Assembly: GCF_009905545.1 (NCBI RefSeq)
Contig: NZ_JAAALB010000007.1
Location: 162,794 to 226,793 of the forward strand
Length of the DNA: 64,000 nt
Source of the DNA: Cellulophaga sp. BC115SP
GTDB taxonomy: Bacteria > Bacteroidota > Bacteroidia > Cytophagales > Spirosomataceae
Direction of reading: 5' to 3'
Shown: piece by piece, positions 27,617 to 36,644 of the stretch
Layout: every line of letters starts with the position of its first letter
Numbering within the stretch: position 1 is the stretch's first letter
Translations under genes and position numbers: made by a program
The notes under the pieces: model-generated
What the model was told of the DNA's origin: nothing
Database searches by the model: none
Seen by the model: the letters and a program-made list of their open reading frames with translations, nothing else

Positions 27617-27831
27617 AATTGGGAGATGTAGAGCTCGAAGTAGTATTTTTGCTGACTTCTTTGAAAATATCTTCTACAAGAAGAGCGATTCAGAGACAGC
27701 TATTTGAGAAACATTTTAGGTACTTTTTCTCAGACAATTGTGGTGACGAAACATAAAGCTGATATTAATTTACTAAATTGAGCTTGTTGTTTCCACTAGA
27801 ACTAAATCAAATATCACAAAAATTCCCAAGA

Positions 27832-28710
27832 ATGAAAGCATACGTTTTCCCAGGTCAAGGTTCTCAATTCATTGGTATGGGCAAAGACCTTTACGAAAAA
27901 TCAGAATCAGCAAAGGCATTATTTGAAAAAGCTAACGAAATTTTAGGTTTTAGCATTACTGATGTTATGTTCAATGGAACTGACGAAGAGTTAAAACAAA
28001 CGAAAGTAACGCAACCTGCTATTTTTCTTCACTCTGTAATTTTAGCCAAAGAAACACCAGATTTCCAGCCTGATATGGTTGCAGGTCACTCGCTAGGCGA
28101 ATTCTCTGCATTGGTTGCTGCTGGAGCTTTGAGCTTTGAAGATGGCTTGGTATTAGTTTCTAAGCGTGCATTAGCCATGCAAAAAGCGTGTGAAGCTAAT
28201 CCTTCAACTATGGCAGCCGTTTTGAACTTAGCAGATAATGTAATCGAAGATATTTGTGCTTCAGTTGACGATGTAGTAGTTGCTGCTAATTATAACTGCC
28301 CAGGACAAGTAGTAATTTCGGGAACCAACGAAGGCGTTGCTTTGGCTGGCGAAAAATTGAAAGAAGCTGGTGCAAAGCGTGTATTGCTTCTTCCTGTAGG
28401 TGGGGCATTCCACTCTCCTTTGATGGAGCCTGCTCGTGAAGAATTGGCAGCAGCTATCGAAGCTACCAACTTCAATGCACCTGTTTGTCCAATTTACCAA
28501 AACGTAAATGCACAACCTTCAACGGATGTGGCTACTATCAAAGCTAATTTGATTGCTCAGTTGACTGGTGCAGTAAAATGGACACAGTCTGTGCAAAATA
28601 TGGTAGCTGATGGCGCTACTAGCTTTGTTGAATGCGGCCCAGGTAAAGTATTACAAGGCTTGGTGAAAAAAATAGCACCTACTGCTGAAACTAGTGCTGT
28701 AGTGTTGTAA
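27832..28710 (+). CDS. fabD: Malonyl-CoA:ACP transacylase
   Basis: ATG 27832 gives 292 residues starting MKAYVFPGQGSQFIGMG, the classic FabD N-terminus; the frame also opens at a TTG 18 codons earlier. The catalytic nucleophile Ser87 lies in VAGHSLGEFSALVAAG and the active-site His in GGAFHSPLM. It loads malonate onto acyl carrier protein at the start of fatty-acid synthesis. The other fab genes are not adjacent. A strong symmetrical terminator follows. Confidence 0.96.
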   Translation: MKAYVFPGQGSQFIGMGKDLYEKSESAKALFEKANEILGFSITDVMFNGTDEELKQTKVTQPAIFLHSVILAKETPDFQPDMVAGHSLGEFSALVAAGALSFEDGLVLVSKRALAMQKACEANPSTMAAVLNLADNVIEDICASVDDVVVAANYNCPGQVVISGTNEGVALAGEKLKEAGAKRVLLLPVGGAFHSPLMEPAREELAAAIEATNFNAPVCPIYQNVNAQPSTDVATIKANLIAQLTGAVKWTQSVQNMVADGATSFVECGPGKVLQGLVKKIAPTAETSAVVL

Positions 28711-28716
28711 AAGGGA

Positions 28717-28755
28717 TACCAGCACAAAAAAAAATCATTTTTTTTTGTGCTGGTA
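28717..28755. terminator. Strong hairpin terminator after fabD
   Basis: TACCAGCACAAAAAAAA pairs with TTTTTTTTGTGCTGGTA. It is symmetrical enough to act in both directions and isolates fabD from the tRNA cluster. Confidence 0.75.
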
Positions 28756-28822
28756 AGCTTCAAATAGTCAGTGACTTAAAGTGGGTGTTGTAAATTTTGT
28801 TCAATTTTTTTTGAAAAAGGAC

Positions 28823-28853
28823 TTGACAAACAAAATAAAACACCCTAATTTTG
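28823..28853 (+). promoter_or_regulatory. Bacteroidetes-type promoter for the tRNA-Gln cluster
   Basis: TTGAC at 28823 is followed after about 20 bases by TAATTTTG (28846-28853), matching TAnnTTTG. A start near 28859 would give a very short 5' leader on the first tRNA. Confidence 0.7.
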
Positions 28854-28872
28854 CACCACAATTCAGTTGTAC

Positions 28873-28943
28873 TGACCGATGGTGTAACGGTAACACTACG
28901 GTTTTTGGTACCGTCATTCATGGTTCGAATCCATGTCGGTTAA
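28873..28943 (+). tRNA. tRNA-Gln (anticodon TTG), copy 1
   Basis: The cloverleaf can be drawn. The acceptor is TGACCGA paired with TCGGTTA, the anticodon stem ACGGT/ACCGT encloses the loop TTTTGGT with anticodon TTG, and the T arm is CATGGTTCGAATCCATG. The U1-A72 first pair is typical of tRNA-Gln. The 3' CCA is not encoded. It is identical to the copy at 29015. Confidence 0.93.
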
Positions 28944-28945
28944 CA

Positions 28946-28988
28946 AAACCTCTCTTTTTAATCCATTTAATTGGAGAGGTTTTATTTT
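28946..28988 (+). terminator. Terminator-like hairpin between tRNA-Gln copies 1 and 2
   Basis: AAACCTCTC and GAGAGGTTT enclose a roughly 19-base loop and are followed by a T-rich tail. Unless read through, it would separate the first tRNA from the next two. Confidence 0.6.
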
Positions 28989-29014
28989 CAAGTCAGCACA
29001 ACAACGAATTAGAT

Positions 29015-29085
29015 TGACCGATGGTGTAACGGTAACACTACGGTTTTTGGTACCGTCATTCATGGTTCGAATCCATGTCGGTTAA
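29015..29085 (+). tRNA. tRNA-Gln (anticodon TTG), copy 2
   Basis: The 71 bases are identical to those of copy 1, including acceptor, anticodon TTG and T arm; the flanking DNA differs. I see no separate promoter in the 26 bases between the hairpin and the gene. Confidence 0.93.
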
Positions 29086-29158
29086 CATTAAATTAGGAAA
29101 TCATTCGTGATTCTTTGTTCAGCTAAAAGCTAACAGTTATTAATTTTAAAGTGTGTAT

Positions 29159-29229
29159 TGACCCATAGTGTAAGGGTAGCACATCAGATTTTGGTTCTGC
29201 TAGTCTAGGTTCGAATCCTAGTGGGTTAA
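29159..29229 (+). tRNA. tRNA-Gln (anticodon TTG), divergent copy 3
   Basis: The acceptor TGACCCA pairs with TGGGTTA. The anticodon loop TTTTGGT again gives TTG, closed by CAGA/TCTG with a mismatch at the outer pair (T-C). The T arm is CTAGGTTCGAATCCTAG. It is clearly the same isoacceptor but differs at many stem positions from copies 1 and 2. Confidence 0.88.
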
Positions 29230-29230
29230 C

Positions 29231-29265
29231 AAAAGCCTCTCAAGTTCGCTTGAGAGGCTTTTTCA
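29231..29265 (+). terminator. Terminator after the tRNA cluster
   Basis: A 14-bp stem AAAAGCCTCTCAAG/CTTGAGAGGCTTTT with a TTCG tetraloop and a T-run lies directly after the third tRNA. Confidence 0.85.
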
Positions 29266-29515
29266 TTTTATAAGATATTTATCCAATTTGCCGAGGAAAA
29301 TCTTTTGATTTTGGAACAAGTTTTGTGGTAAAATCTGTTCAACAAAATAAGTACGACCGAATACTATCTTTTCTGTAGAATCCGTTTTAACTTGGTTGCA
29401 TTAAGGCAAAAGTTCTTCAAATTATGTTAGATTTGCATAGAATTTGCTCATGAATTAATAATTTTCTAACACACTCGACGTGTATTAATAATCCATTAAA
29501 CCTCCCATCGCTAAC

Positions 29516-30910
29516 GTGACATTAATTAAATCTATATCAGGAATTAGAGGAACTATCGGAGGAAAGGCAGGGGATGCCCTTACACCCTTAGATGTAGTGA
29601 AGTTTACGGCCGCTTATGGTACTTGGCTTAAACGTAAAAACCCTAACAATAAAAAAATTGTCTTGGGGCGTGATGCACGTTTGTCAGGCGATATGGTATC
29701 TAAGTTGGTGGTTGGTACTTTACAAGGACTTGGACTAGACGTCTTAGATTTAGGTCTTTCTACTACTCCGACAGTTGAAGTAGCAGTGCCCGTAGAAAAT
29801 GCGGCAGGAGGTATTATCCTTACAGCAAGTCATAATCCGATTCAATGGAACGCCTTGAAACTATTGAATGAAGTCGGAGAATTTATTTCAGGAGCTGATG
29901 GTGAAGCGCTACTAGCTATCGCAGAGGCAGAAGATTTTGATTTTGTAGATGTGAAAAAATTAGGTTCTTATGCCCAAGATGACACTTGGATTAAGAAACA
30001 CATCGACATGATTTTGGCTTTACCTCTAGTGGATAAAGAAGCCATTAAAGAACGCAACTTTAAAATAATTGTAGATGCAGTAAACTCTACAGGTGGAATT
30101 GCGGTTCCGATGTTGCTTGAAGCTCTCGGCGTAACCCAAATTACAAAACTACACTGTGAGCCTACAGGTAATTTTGCTCACAATCCTGAGCCACTTCCTG
30201 AAAACTTAACCGATATTACTAAGGCTATCGAAAAAACGAAATATGACCTTGGTATTGTTGTAGATCCAGACGTTGACCGTTTGTGTTTTTTCTGTGAAGA
30301 TGCTTCTCCTTTTGGCGAAGAATACACGCTTGTAGCTGTGGCTGATTATATTCTTCAGCATACAAAAGGAAATACCGTTTCCAATCTATCATCAACACGT
30401 GCTTTGCGTGATGTAACCGAAAAGCATGGAGGCAAATATTATGCTTCAGCGGTAGGAGAAGTTAATGTCGTGACATTGATGAAATCTTCAAAGGCTATCA
30501 TTGGTGGCGAAGGCAATGGCGGAATTATTTATCCAGAATTACACTATGGCCGTGATGCTTTGGTAGGTATCGCACTATTCTTGACGCATTTGGCCAAATC
30601 TGGTAAAAAGATTTCGGTTATGCGTAAAGGATACCCAGAGTATTATATTTCGAAAAATAAAATCGAACTAACCCCAGAAATTAACGTTGATGAGGTATTG
30701 GAGGCTGTTAAAAGAAAATATGCCAAAAACCCTATCAATGCAATTGATGGAGTTCGAATAGATTTTGATAAAGAATGGGTACATTTGCGTAAGTCAAATA
30801 CAGAACCAATCATTCGTATCTACTCAGAGTCAGATTCAATGACGAAGGCTGAGAATTTAGCAAAAAAACTTATTAGTGATATCAAAGAGGTAGTAGCTGC
30901 AACGATGTAG
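29516..30910 (+). CDS. glmM: Phosphoglucosamine mutase (alpha-D-phosphohexomutase)
   Basis: The protein has 464 residues and starts at GTG 29516 with MTLIKSISGIRGTIGG. The phosphoserine loop ILTASHNPIQWN (Ser105), the metal loop VDPDVDRLCFF and the sugar-binding GGEGNGGIIYPELHYGRD, plus a C-terminal phosphate-binding RKSNTEPIIRIY, define the alpha-phosphohexomutase family. It probably converts glucosamine-6-phosphate to glucosamine-1-phosphate for peptidoglycan and LPS. The NTEP-type phosphate loop and length favour glmM, but phosphomannomutase activity cannot be excluded. TAGATTTG at 29428-29435 may be its -7 box. A 21-bp terminator follows. Confidence 0.88.
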   Translation: MTLIKSISGIRGTIGGKAGDALTPLDVVKFTAAYGTWLKRKNPNNKKIVLGRDARLSGDMVSKLVVGTLQGLGLDVLDLGLSTTPTVEVAVPVENAAGGIILTASHNPIQWNALKLLNEVGEFISGADGEALLAIAEAEDFDFVDVKKLGSYAQDDTWIKKHIDMILALPLVDKEAIKERNFKIIVDAVNSTGGIAVPMLLEALGVTQITKLHCEPTGNFAHNPEPLPENLTDITKAIEKTKYDLGIVVDPDVDRLCFFCEDASPFGEEYTLVAVADYILQHTKGNTVSNLSSTRALRDVTEKHGGKYYASAVGEVNVVTLMKSSKAIIGGEGNGGIIYPELHYGRDALVGIALFLTHLAKSGKKISVMRKGYPEYYISKNKIELTPEINVDEVLEAVKRKYAKNPINAIDGVRIDFDKEWVHLRKSNTEPIIRIYSESDSMTKAENLAKKLISDIKEVVAATM

Positions 30911-30932
30911 TTATTTCTTTTGTTCTTACCGG

Positions 30933-30981
30933 TATAAATACAAAATGTCAGAAGTAGCCCTTCTGACATTTTGTATTTATA
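30933..30981. terminator. Terminator after glmM
   Basis: A roughly 22-bp stem (TATAAATACAAAATGTCAGA...) with a short loop lies 22 bases beyond the glmM stop. Confidence 0.75.
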
Positions 30982-31019
30982 GCTTTTCCAAGTAAGCATA
31001 GAGAAATGGTAGAGTTTTT

Positions 31020-31165
31020 AGCGTTATGTAGTGTTTGAAGAATTTCAAACTATTGCGGATTGGGGATTTCAGAAATATGCCTCTTTTTACAAAATTGAAT
31101 TTTAAAAAGTAGAATACACATCCGAAATCCAACATCCAATATCTGAAATTTTAATAACCCATATT
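31020..31165. repeat. Family C palindromic repeat
   Basis: It contains CAAACTATTGCGGATTGGGG and ATTTCAGAAATA on the left and ATCCGAAATCCAACATCCAA with TATCTGAAATTT on the right. The right arm is an imperfect reverse complement of the left. The layout is shared with 36645-36785. It fills most of the glmM to cysteine desulfurase gap. Confidence 0.7.
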
Positions 31166-31237
31166 TATCAACAAATATTTTTAACCCTTTTATTTGAGTC
31201 ATTGATTTGACTCACACATTTCCCCAACCAAATTAAT

Positions 31238-32386
31238 ATGATACAACAACGTGTTTATTTGGACAATGCCGCTACCACACCGCTCGATAGAGCAGTGATT
31301 GAGGCAATGTTACCAATGATGGAGAAAAATTTCGGTAACCCATCATCGATTCATGCACATGGACGTGAAGTGCGCAACGCTATTGAACGTGCTCGTAAAA
31401 CTGTTGCTGGTCTTTTGAATACTTCTCCTGCTGAGATTTTCTTTACTTCTGGTGGTACAGAAGCCGATAATACAGCGATTGCATGCTCAATTGAAGAATA
31501 TGGGATTAAACACGCTGTAACATCGTCGCTTGAGCACCATGCTGTGCTACATACCTTGGAGCACTTGCAAAAGATTGGTAAAATTAAGCTGAGCTTAGTC
31601 AATGTAGATGAAAAAGGTCATATCGACCTGAATCACCTTGAAGAGTTATTGAAGGCAAATCCTAATACCTTGGTATCGTTGATGCATGGTAATAATGAGA
31701 TTGGCAACTTGTTGGATATGGAAAAGGTAGGGGAGTTGTGTAAAGAGTATGGCGCTACTTTCCATTCTGACACTGTACAAACGATGGGGCACTACAAACA
31801 TGATTTGCAACAACTCAATATTGATTTTATTGTAGGTGCAGGTCATAAATTTCATGGACCAAAAGGTGCAGGTTTTCTCTATATTAATGCTGATAAAAAA
31901 ATCCATCCATTTATTCATGGTGGTTCACAAGAGCGTAATATGCGCGGAGGTACCGAAAATGTGTATGGTATTATTGGTTTGGCAAAAGCTTTGGAAGTTG
32001 CCTATAGCGATATGGACGGACACCGCAAGCATATCGAATCAGTAAAATCATATATGATTGAAAAGTTGAAGACCTCTTTTGATGATATTCAATTCAATGG
32101 TGATTCTGATAACTTGGAAAAAAGCTTATACACTGTACTCAATGTAAGTTTTCCTCCTTCGGAAGAAGCGGATATGTTCTTGTTTAACTTGGACATCAAC
32201 AAAATTTCTGCTTCTGGTGGTAGTGCTTGTACGAGCGGTTCAAATATTGGCTCACATGTATTAGGTGGTATTGGTGCAGATCCAAATCGCCCATCGGTGA
32301 GATTCTCGTTTTCTAAGTATAATACAATTGAAGAAATTGATTATGTGATTGAAAAATTGAATCAGATTTTGAAAGTAGAAGCATAA
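31238..32386 (+). CDS. Cysteine desulfurase (NifS/IscS-like)
   Basis: The protein has 382 residues. It starts VYLDNAATTPLDRAVIEAML. The PLP lysine lies in VGAGHKFHGPKGAGF, and HGGSQERNMRGGTENV is the conserved phosphate/substrate loop. The persulfide cysteine lies in SGGSACTSGSNIGSHVL (about residue 328). It supplies sulfur from cysteine for Fe-S clusters and tRNA thiolation. Group I features (long Cys loop with SxxSGS-type residues) fit NifS/IscS. No iscU or iscR is adjacent, so the exact role (Fe-S or tRNA modification) is open. Confidence 0.93.
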   Translation: MIQQRVYLDNAATTPLDRAVIEAMLPMMEKNFGNPSSIHAHGREVRNAIERARKTVAGLLNTSPAEIFFTSGGTEADNTAIACSIEEYGIKHAVTSSLEHHAVLHTLEHLQKIGKIKLSLVNVDEKGHIDLNHLEELLKANPNTLVSLMHGNNEIGNLLDMEKVGELCKEYGATFHSDTVQTMGHYKHDLQQLNIDFIVGAGHKFHGPKGAGFLYINADKKIHPFIHGGSQERNMRGGTENVYGIIGLAKALEVAYSDMDGHRKHIESVKSYMIEKLKTSFDDIQFNGDSDNLEKSLYTVLNVSFPPSEEADMFLFNLDINKISASGGSACTSGSNIGSHVLGGIGADPNRPSVRFSFSKYNTIEEIDYVIEKLNQILKVEA

Positions 32387-32434
32387 TTCTTTTAGTTAGG
32401 TTCTTTTTTCTTGTCAGAAAGATTAATTCTTTGT

Positions 32435-32474
32435 AAAACCCTAGAGTTCAGGTTTGAATTCTAGGGTTTTTTTT
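32435..32474 (+). terminator. Terminator after the cysteine desulfurase gene
   Basis: AAAACCCTAGA and TCTAGGGTTTT arms end in a T-run of eight. Confidence 0.8.
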
Positions 32475-32531
32475 GTAAATTTTGTTTAGTGCCCTTTTTA
32501 AATCAACTTGGTATTTTTATAAAATTTATTC

Positions 32532-33854
32532 ATGATGGAAGAAACAACTCCTAGTCAAACTTCACAACCTACACTCAAAAAAGCGATTAATGCTATTCAA
32601 TTATGGAGTATCGCCGTTGGATTAGTTATTTCGGGTGAATACTTTGGCTGGAATTATGGCTGGCAAACTTCGGGAACAATAGGTTTCTTGGTTTCAACCT
32701 TGTTGGTGACTGTTATGTACATCACTTTTATATTTTCCTACACCGAGTTGACTACCTCTATTCCTCATGCGGGTGGGGCATTTGCTTATGCACGACGAGC
32801 TATGGGACCTTGGGGCGGATTTATCGCAGGTTATGCCACCCTAGTAGATTTTTTGTTGGCTCCACCAGCCATCGCCTACGCATTGGGAAGTTATACCAAT
32901 TTCCTTAATCCAGCGATTCCTGTTGTGCCAACGGCAATGGCTATGTATGTTATTTTTATCGCTATCAACTGGTTTGGAATCAAAGAATCTGCTCAGTTTT
33001 CATTGATTGTTACCATTCTTTCAGTGCTCGAATTGGCGGTTTTTATGGCGGTGGTAGCTCCTTATTTCAAGTACGAAAACTTTGTCGCCAATAATCCCGA
33101 ACATTTTACGGCTGATGGAATCTTTGCAGGAATTCCCTTTGCTCTCTGGTTTTTTGTAGCCATAGAAGGCGTCGCAATGGTGGCTGAGGAGGTCAAAAAT
33201 CCACATAAAACAATACCAATTGGCTATATCACGAGTATTTTGACATTGGCTATATTGGCACTTGGTGTCATGATCTTGAGTGCTGGCGTAGGCGACTGGC
33301 GCAGATTGATTAGTCTTGATCACCCTATTCCAGAGGCTTTGTCAATGGCCTTGGGCGAAAAAAATGCTTTGTCAAAAATCTTCGCAAGTTTAGGGTTATT
33401 TGGCTTAATCGCTTCTTTTCATTGTAATACTATCAGCTATTCGCGCCAGATTTATGCGCTTGCTCGTGAGGGATATTTACCAGAATTTTTATCTGCCGTT
33501 AATAAAAAGTATCAAACTCCACACTGGGCGCTTATTGCTGGTGGTTTAATTGGCTTTTTAGCCATTTTCACAGGAACTACTGATAAGATTATTATTATGT
33601 CAGGACTTGGAGCTGTAGTTATGTACGCTGTAAGTATGGTTAGCTTGTTTGTATTACGTATGCGTGAACCTGCGCTCGAAAAACCTTTTAAAGCTCCTTT
33701 ATATCCTTGGTTTCCAATCATAGCCTTGGTGCTATCGGTGGTTTGTATGATGGCTATTATTTACTACAATCCTGCAATTACTTTACTGTTTGTTGGTATC
33801 TTTTTGTTACTACTTCCAATTTTTCTTTGGCAGAAAAAAAGAAAGAAATGGTAG
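32532..33854 (+). CDS. Amino acid/amine permease, ethanolamine permease type
   Basis: The protein has 440 residues and about twelve hydrophobic helices of the APC superfamily. The segments VISGEYFGWNYGW, TTSIPHAGGAFAYARRAMGP, AIEGVAMVAEEVKNPHK and SYSRQIYALAREGYLP are those I associate with ethanolamine permease (eat). If the assignment holds, it imports ethanolamine across the inner membrane, but no ethanolamine ammonia-lyase (eutBC) lies near it. It may therefore serve another amine or amino acid. It stands alone after a terminator. Confidence 0.85.
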   Translation: MMEETTPSQTSQPTLKKAINAIQLWSIAVGLVISGEYFGWNYGWQTSGTIGFLVSTLLVTVMYITFIFSYTELTTSIPHAGGAFAYARRAMGPWGGFIAGYATLVDFLLAPPAIAYALGSYTNFLNPAIPVVPTAMAMYVIFIAINWFGIKESAQFSLIVTILSVLELAVFMAVVAPYFKYENFVANNPEHFTADGIFAGIPFALWFFVAIEGVAMVAEEVKNPHKTIPIGYITSILTLAILALGVMILSAGVGDWRRLISLDHPIPEALSMALGEKNALSKIFASLGLFGLIASFHCNTISYSRQIYALAREGYLPEFLSAVNKKYQTPHWALIAGGLIGFLAIFTGTTDKIIIMSGLGAVVMYAVSMVSLFVLRMREPALEKPFKAPLYPWFPIIALVLSVVCMMAIIYYNPAITLLFVGIFLLLLPIFLWQKKRKKW

Positions 33855-33865
33855 TGTTTAATTTG

Positions 33866-33985
33866 AAGATGTGCTGATTTGAAGATTTGAAAATTAGGTT
33901 TAATTTGAATATGAGATGATTTGGGGATAGTGTAATTTGAAGATTTGGTAATTTGGAAATGAGATAGTTTGAAGATGATTTTGGG
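33866..33985. repeat. Family D repeat cluster (TTTGAAGAT-rich)
   Basis: Words such as GATTTGAAGATTTGAAAATT and AATTTGAAGATTTGGTAATT recur every 20-30 bases. They match the sequences bounding the S23-like gene at 20.6-21.1 kb. No gene is seen in the 33855-34146 gap. Confidence 0.65.
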
Positions 33986-34146
33986 GTAGTTATGTTCAAA
34001 TGCTACGAATGTTAAAATACCCTTTTCTTACCAATGAACTATTCGCTGATAGGCATCTTGATGCTCCGCTCTTCCTATTTTGTTGGGTAAAAAGGTTTTT
34101 TTTTATCATATTCGAATTGTTTTGATTTTTATAGAAAGGGAGTAGT

Positions 34147-35235
34147 ATGTCGATTTTTGATAAAATAAAAAATGTTTTTGTAAAACAGCAGAAAGAAGAG
34201 ATTGTAGAGCTAAGCGAGCAAATTGCTGAAGTACAGCCTCTTGAATCTTCTCCTGTTGTGGAGGTAATCCCTGTCTCGTCGTCAGAAAGAATGAAAGTTT
34301 CATCTATTAACCAACCAGACTGGTTGATTAATGAGGATATTCTGCGTGATGAAGGGGTGATTTTTGGACTTTCTGGCTCAAACCCTGAAGAAAAAATTTC
34401 AATTATTCGAAGTTATTTTCATCAACAAACTGCCGATACCGAAAAGTTGATTGAGCACCGAGAGGAGAAGATAGGAGAACTCAATTACTGGATAAATGAA
34501 AAGGAAGGCCTAGTCAAAGAATTAGAGCGAAAAATAGAGCTTCTCAAAGAAAAAGAATTCACCGAGCAACATCATTTACCTAGAACCATAACAGGCTTGT
34601 CTTTGGCGATTGGCATTGCTGTGGGTAATTATTTTTTGATTGAAGAAGCACTTCGTGGACACTTTGAACAAAATAAATTGATTGCTTTGGGCGTATTTAT
34701 GGCAGGGATGTTCAATTTGTTTGGTCGAATCTCATTTTTACATGACGATGCCCGTCAAAGTAATTGGCGTAAAATCCTTGAGGAAATTGGTATGCCATTG
34801 GCTTCTGCGTTTTTTGTGTTTGCTCAGATTTATGCCTCTCAACCAGTTTTGAATGCTTGGGCGTTGTTTGCCTTTATCTTTTTCTTGTTTATGTTTTCGG
34901 GTAAACTTTTGTTGGGTAATTTGGCGGTGTTAAAGGATGATTTAACCATTTTTCAAAAACGAAATCAATTACAACAAGATAAAGTCAAAAAAGTGGCTGA
35001 ATGGGAAAAAGAGATTGACCAACATAAAGCCGAAATCAAAGAGTATCGTGTTGAGAAACAATCAATTTTGCCAGAATTGAGCCGATATATTGCAGAACGT
35101 ACGCGTATCAATGCTCAAAGAGATATGCTAATCAAAGTTTTTGAAAGTGAATATCACTTGGCTTTAAATTATCGAAGTCGTATCTCGCAGAAAGATATAC
35201 AGTCGATGCTAGGAGAGGAGGAAGAGGAATTTTAA
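34147..35235 (+). CDS. Unknown membrane protein with coiled coils on both sides of a membrane core
   Basis: The protein has 362 residues. A polar N-terminus (1-85) is followed by a coiled coil (about 95-142), a membrane core of about four hydrophobic segments between residues 147 and 265 (e.g. TITGLSLAIGIAVGNYFL, ALFAFIFFLFMFSGKLLL) and a second coiled coil (about 270-325). An acidic tail of Glu residues ends the chain. I recognise no family. The downstream gene, 12 bases away, has the same plan, so they probably form one complex. An ATG at 34147 follows AGAAAGGGAG, a good ribosome site. Confidence 0.85.
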   Translation: MSIFDKIKNVFVKQQKEEIVELSEQIAEVQPLESSPVVEVIPVSSSERMKVSSINQPDWLINEDILRDEGVIFGLSGSNPEEKISIIRSYFHQQTADTEKLIEHREEKIGELNYWINEKEGLVKELERKIELLKEKEFTEQHHLPRTITGLSLAIGIAVGNYFLIEEALRGHFEQNKLIALGVFMAGMFNLFGRISFLHDDARQSNWRKILEEIGMPLASAFFVFAQIYASQPVLNAWALFAFIFFLFMFSGKLLLGNLAVLKDDLTIFQKRNQLQQDKVKKVAEWEKEIDQHKAEIKEYRVEKQSILPELSRYIAERTRINAQRDMLIKVFESEYHLALNYRSRISQKDIQSMLGEEEEEF

Positions 35236-35247
35236 TATTGAGAACTG

Positions 35248-36642
35248 ATGGACGAAAATAAATCTCATGCCGAAAAATATGATTTCCAACATGGTTATAC
35301 TAGCGGTTTGGAATCGGTAGATAAAAATAATTATGAAGGATATTTATCCAGCCAAGTCAATTTTGAATGGCTAGATAAACAACTTCAGGAACAAAAACAG
35401 GAGTTAAATAAGCTAGAGGAAAAAATTACTCAAGCGAAATCTGCTTACAAATCAGCTTTTGATGCGCTTCAAGATAGAGTCTTGAAGGTGGGTTTGGCAG
35501 GTAAGAATAAAGAACGATTAGAATCTGAACTTTTTGAAATAGACGAAAAAAAGCATCAACTCGAAAAGCGCCGTTTAACCGCTGTACATAAGTATTCACT
35601 TTTTGCGGGTATTATTTACTTTATTGCGGGTGTCTCGTTTGTGGCAGGTGACTTGATTATCTCCCATGAGATTGTGGCTTATGCGCTCAACATTCATAAT
35701 ACGGTAGAGGCTTGGTCTTTTGCGGTTGGTTTGGCGATGGTTTCTATTTTACTCAAACCTGCCTACGAACGCTTGATTGAATCACCGTACTCTGATGGGG
35801 AAAGTGCAAAAGCTAAAAAAACTTACGCATGGTTCAAAGGCGTGACGGTGGTTTTTGCGGTAATTACACTCTTTGTGTTGGGTTGGTTTAGATACGAAGC
35901 GTACAAAACCGACAAAATGAAAGAAGGAATCAATAAGGCGATAAAAAATCTTAATAACCAAGTTTTTGACCCGTTCAATCCTACCGCTCCACCGCCTCCA
36001 GCAGTTCAGGCGCAGATTGAGGCCAAAATGCGCAGCTTTGACGCCCTTAATCAGGACTTGGTGAATAGCCCTTGGGCTTTAGCTTCATTTGTTTTGTCAG
36101 GCGTATTATTTGCTTTAGCAGGTGCGATCTGTTTGGGAATTGCCTTTCCTGTGTTGCAGTGTTATTGGTATCGTTGGCTTCAAATCGATCCACAACTTAA
36201 GCGTTTGAATAAACAAAGAAATAGTCTTCTTCCTCAAATTAAGGCAGAAGATGAAGCGTTGGCAGAGCATTTGATTCAGAAAAATATTCTCGAAAATGAT
36301 TTACAGCTTGTAGATGATTTTCAAGCTTTAGAAAAAGAGAGAGCGAATCTTTCACAAGAAATCAAAGAAATCTATGAAGGAATGAGGTTGTCTGAGACCG
36401 ATGCTCGAATTGCTTCGTACAACGATGGTTTTGGAAAAGGCTCGATGGTGCGCGATGCGATTAATGATGAAGAATTGTCGCAATTTGTTCGAGAAAGCTA
36501 TTTTACAACTTCAAATCTCGCAAGTAAAGCAAAATCTTCATCGCCAGAAAAAGCATTGTTTAGTCGTAAACCGCAATTACGTCCGCATCAGCAATTACGT
36601 AAATTGATTTCGGAGGATTTTGATTCATCAGAGGAATTGTGA
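35248..36642 (+). CDS. Unknown membrane protein, partner of the preceding coiled-coil protein
   Basis: The protein has 464 residues. A coiled coil (about 44-115) precedes a pair of hydrophobic helices (about 118-170). A third helix lies near 195-215, then a soluble loop with a proline stretch (PTAPPPPAV, near 247), a fourth hydrophobic stretch (about 275-305), a second coiled coil (about 320-385) and a charged tail. There is no recognisable catalytic motif. The plan mirrors the upstream 362-residue protein with which it forms an operon. The pair may build a membrane scaffold or sensor; that is inference. Confidence 0.85.
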   Translation: MDENKSHAEKYDFQHGYTSGLESVDKNNYEGYLSSQVNFEWLDKQLQEQKQELNKLEEKITQAKSAYKSAFDALQDRVLKVGLAGKNKERLESELFEIDEKKHQLEKRRLTAVHKYSLFAGIIYFIAGVSFVAGDLIISHEIVAYALNIHNTVEAWSFAVGLAMVSILLKPAYERLIESPYSDGESAKAKKTYAWFKGVTVVFAVITLFVLGWFRYEAYKTDKMKEGINKAIKNLNNQVFDPFNPTAPPPPAVQAQIEAKMRSFDALNQDLVNSPWALASFVLSGVLFALAGAICLGIAFPVLQCYWYRWLQIDPQLKRLNKQRNSLLPQIKAEDEALAEHLIQKNILENDLQLVDDFQALEKERANLSQEIKEIYEGMRLSETDARIASYNDGFGKGSMVRDAINDEELSQFVRESYFTTSNLASKAKSSSPEKALFSRKPQLRPHQQLRKLISEDFDSSEEL

Positions 36643-36644
36643 GT

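Noticed and set aside
28781..29017. 78-codon frame across the first tRNA-Gln gene
   Set aside because: The frame covers the promoter and tRNA, which are clearly functional RNA sequence; the peptide is an artefact.
33866..33985. Regularly repeated TTTGAAGAT words considered as a CRISPR array
   Set aside because: The units are short, degenerate and unevenly spaced, with no unique spacers and no cas genes in the window.
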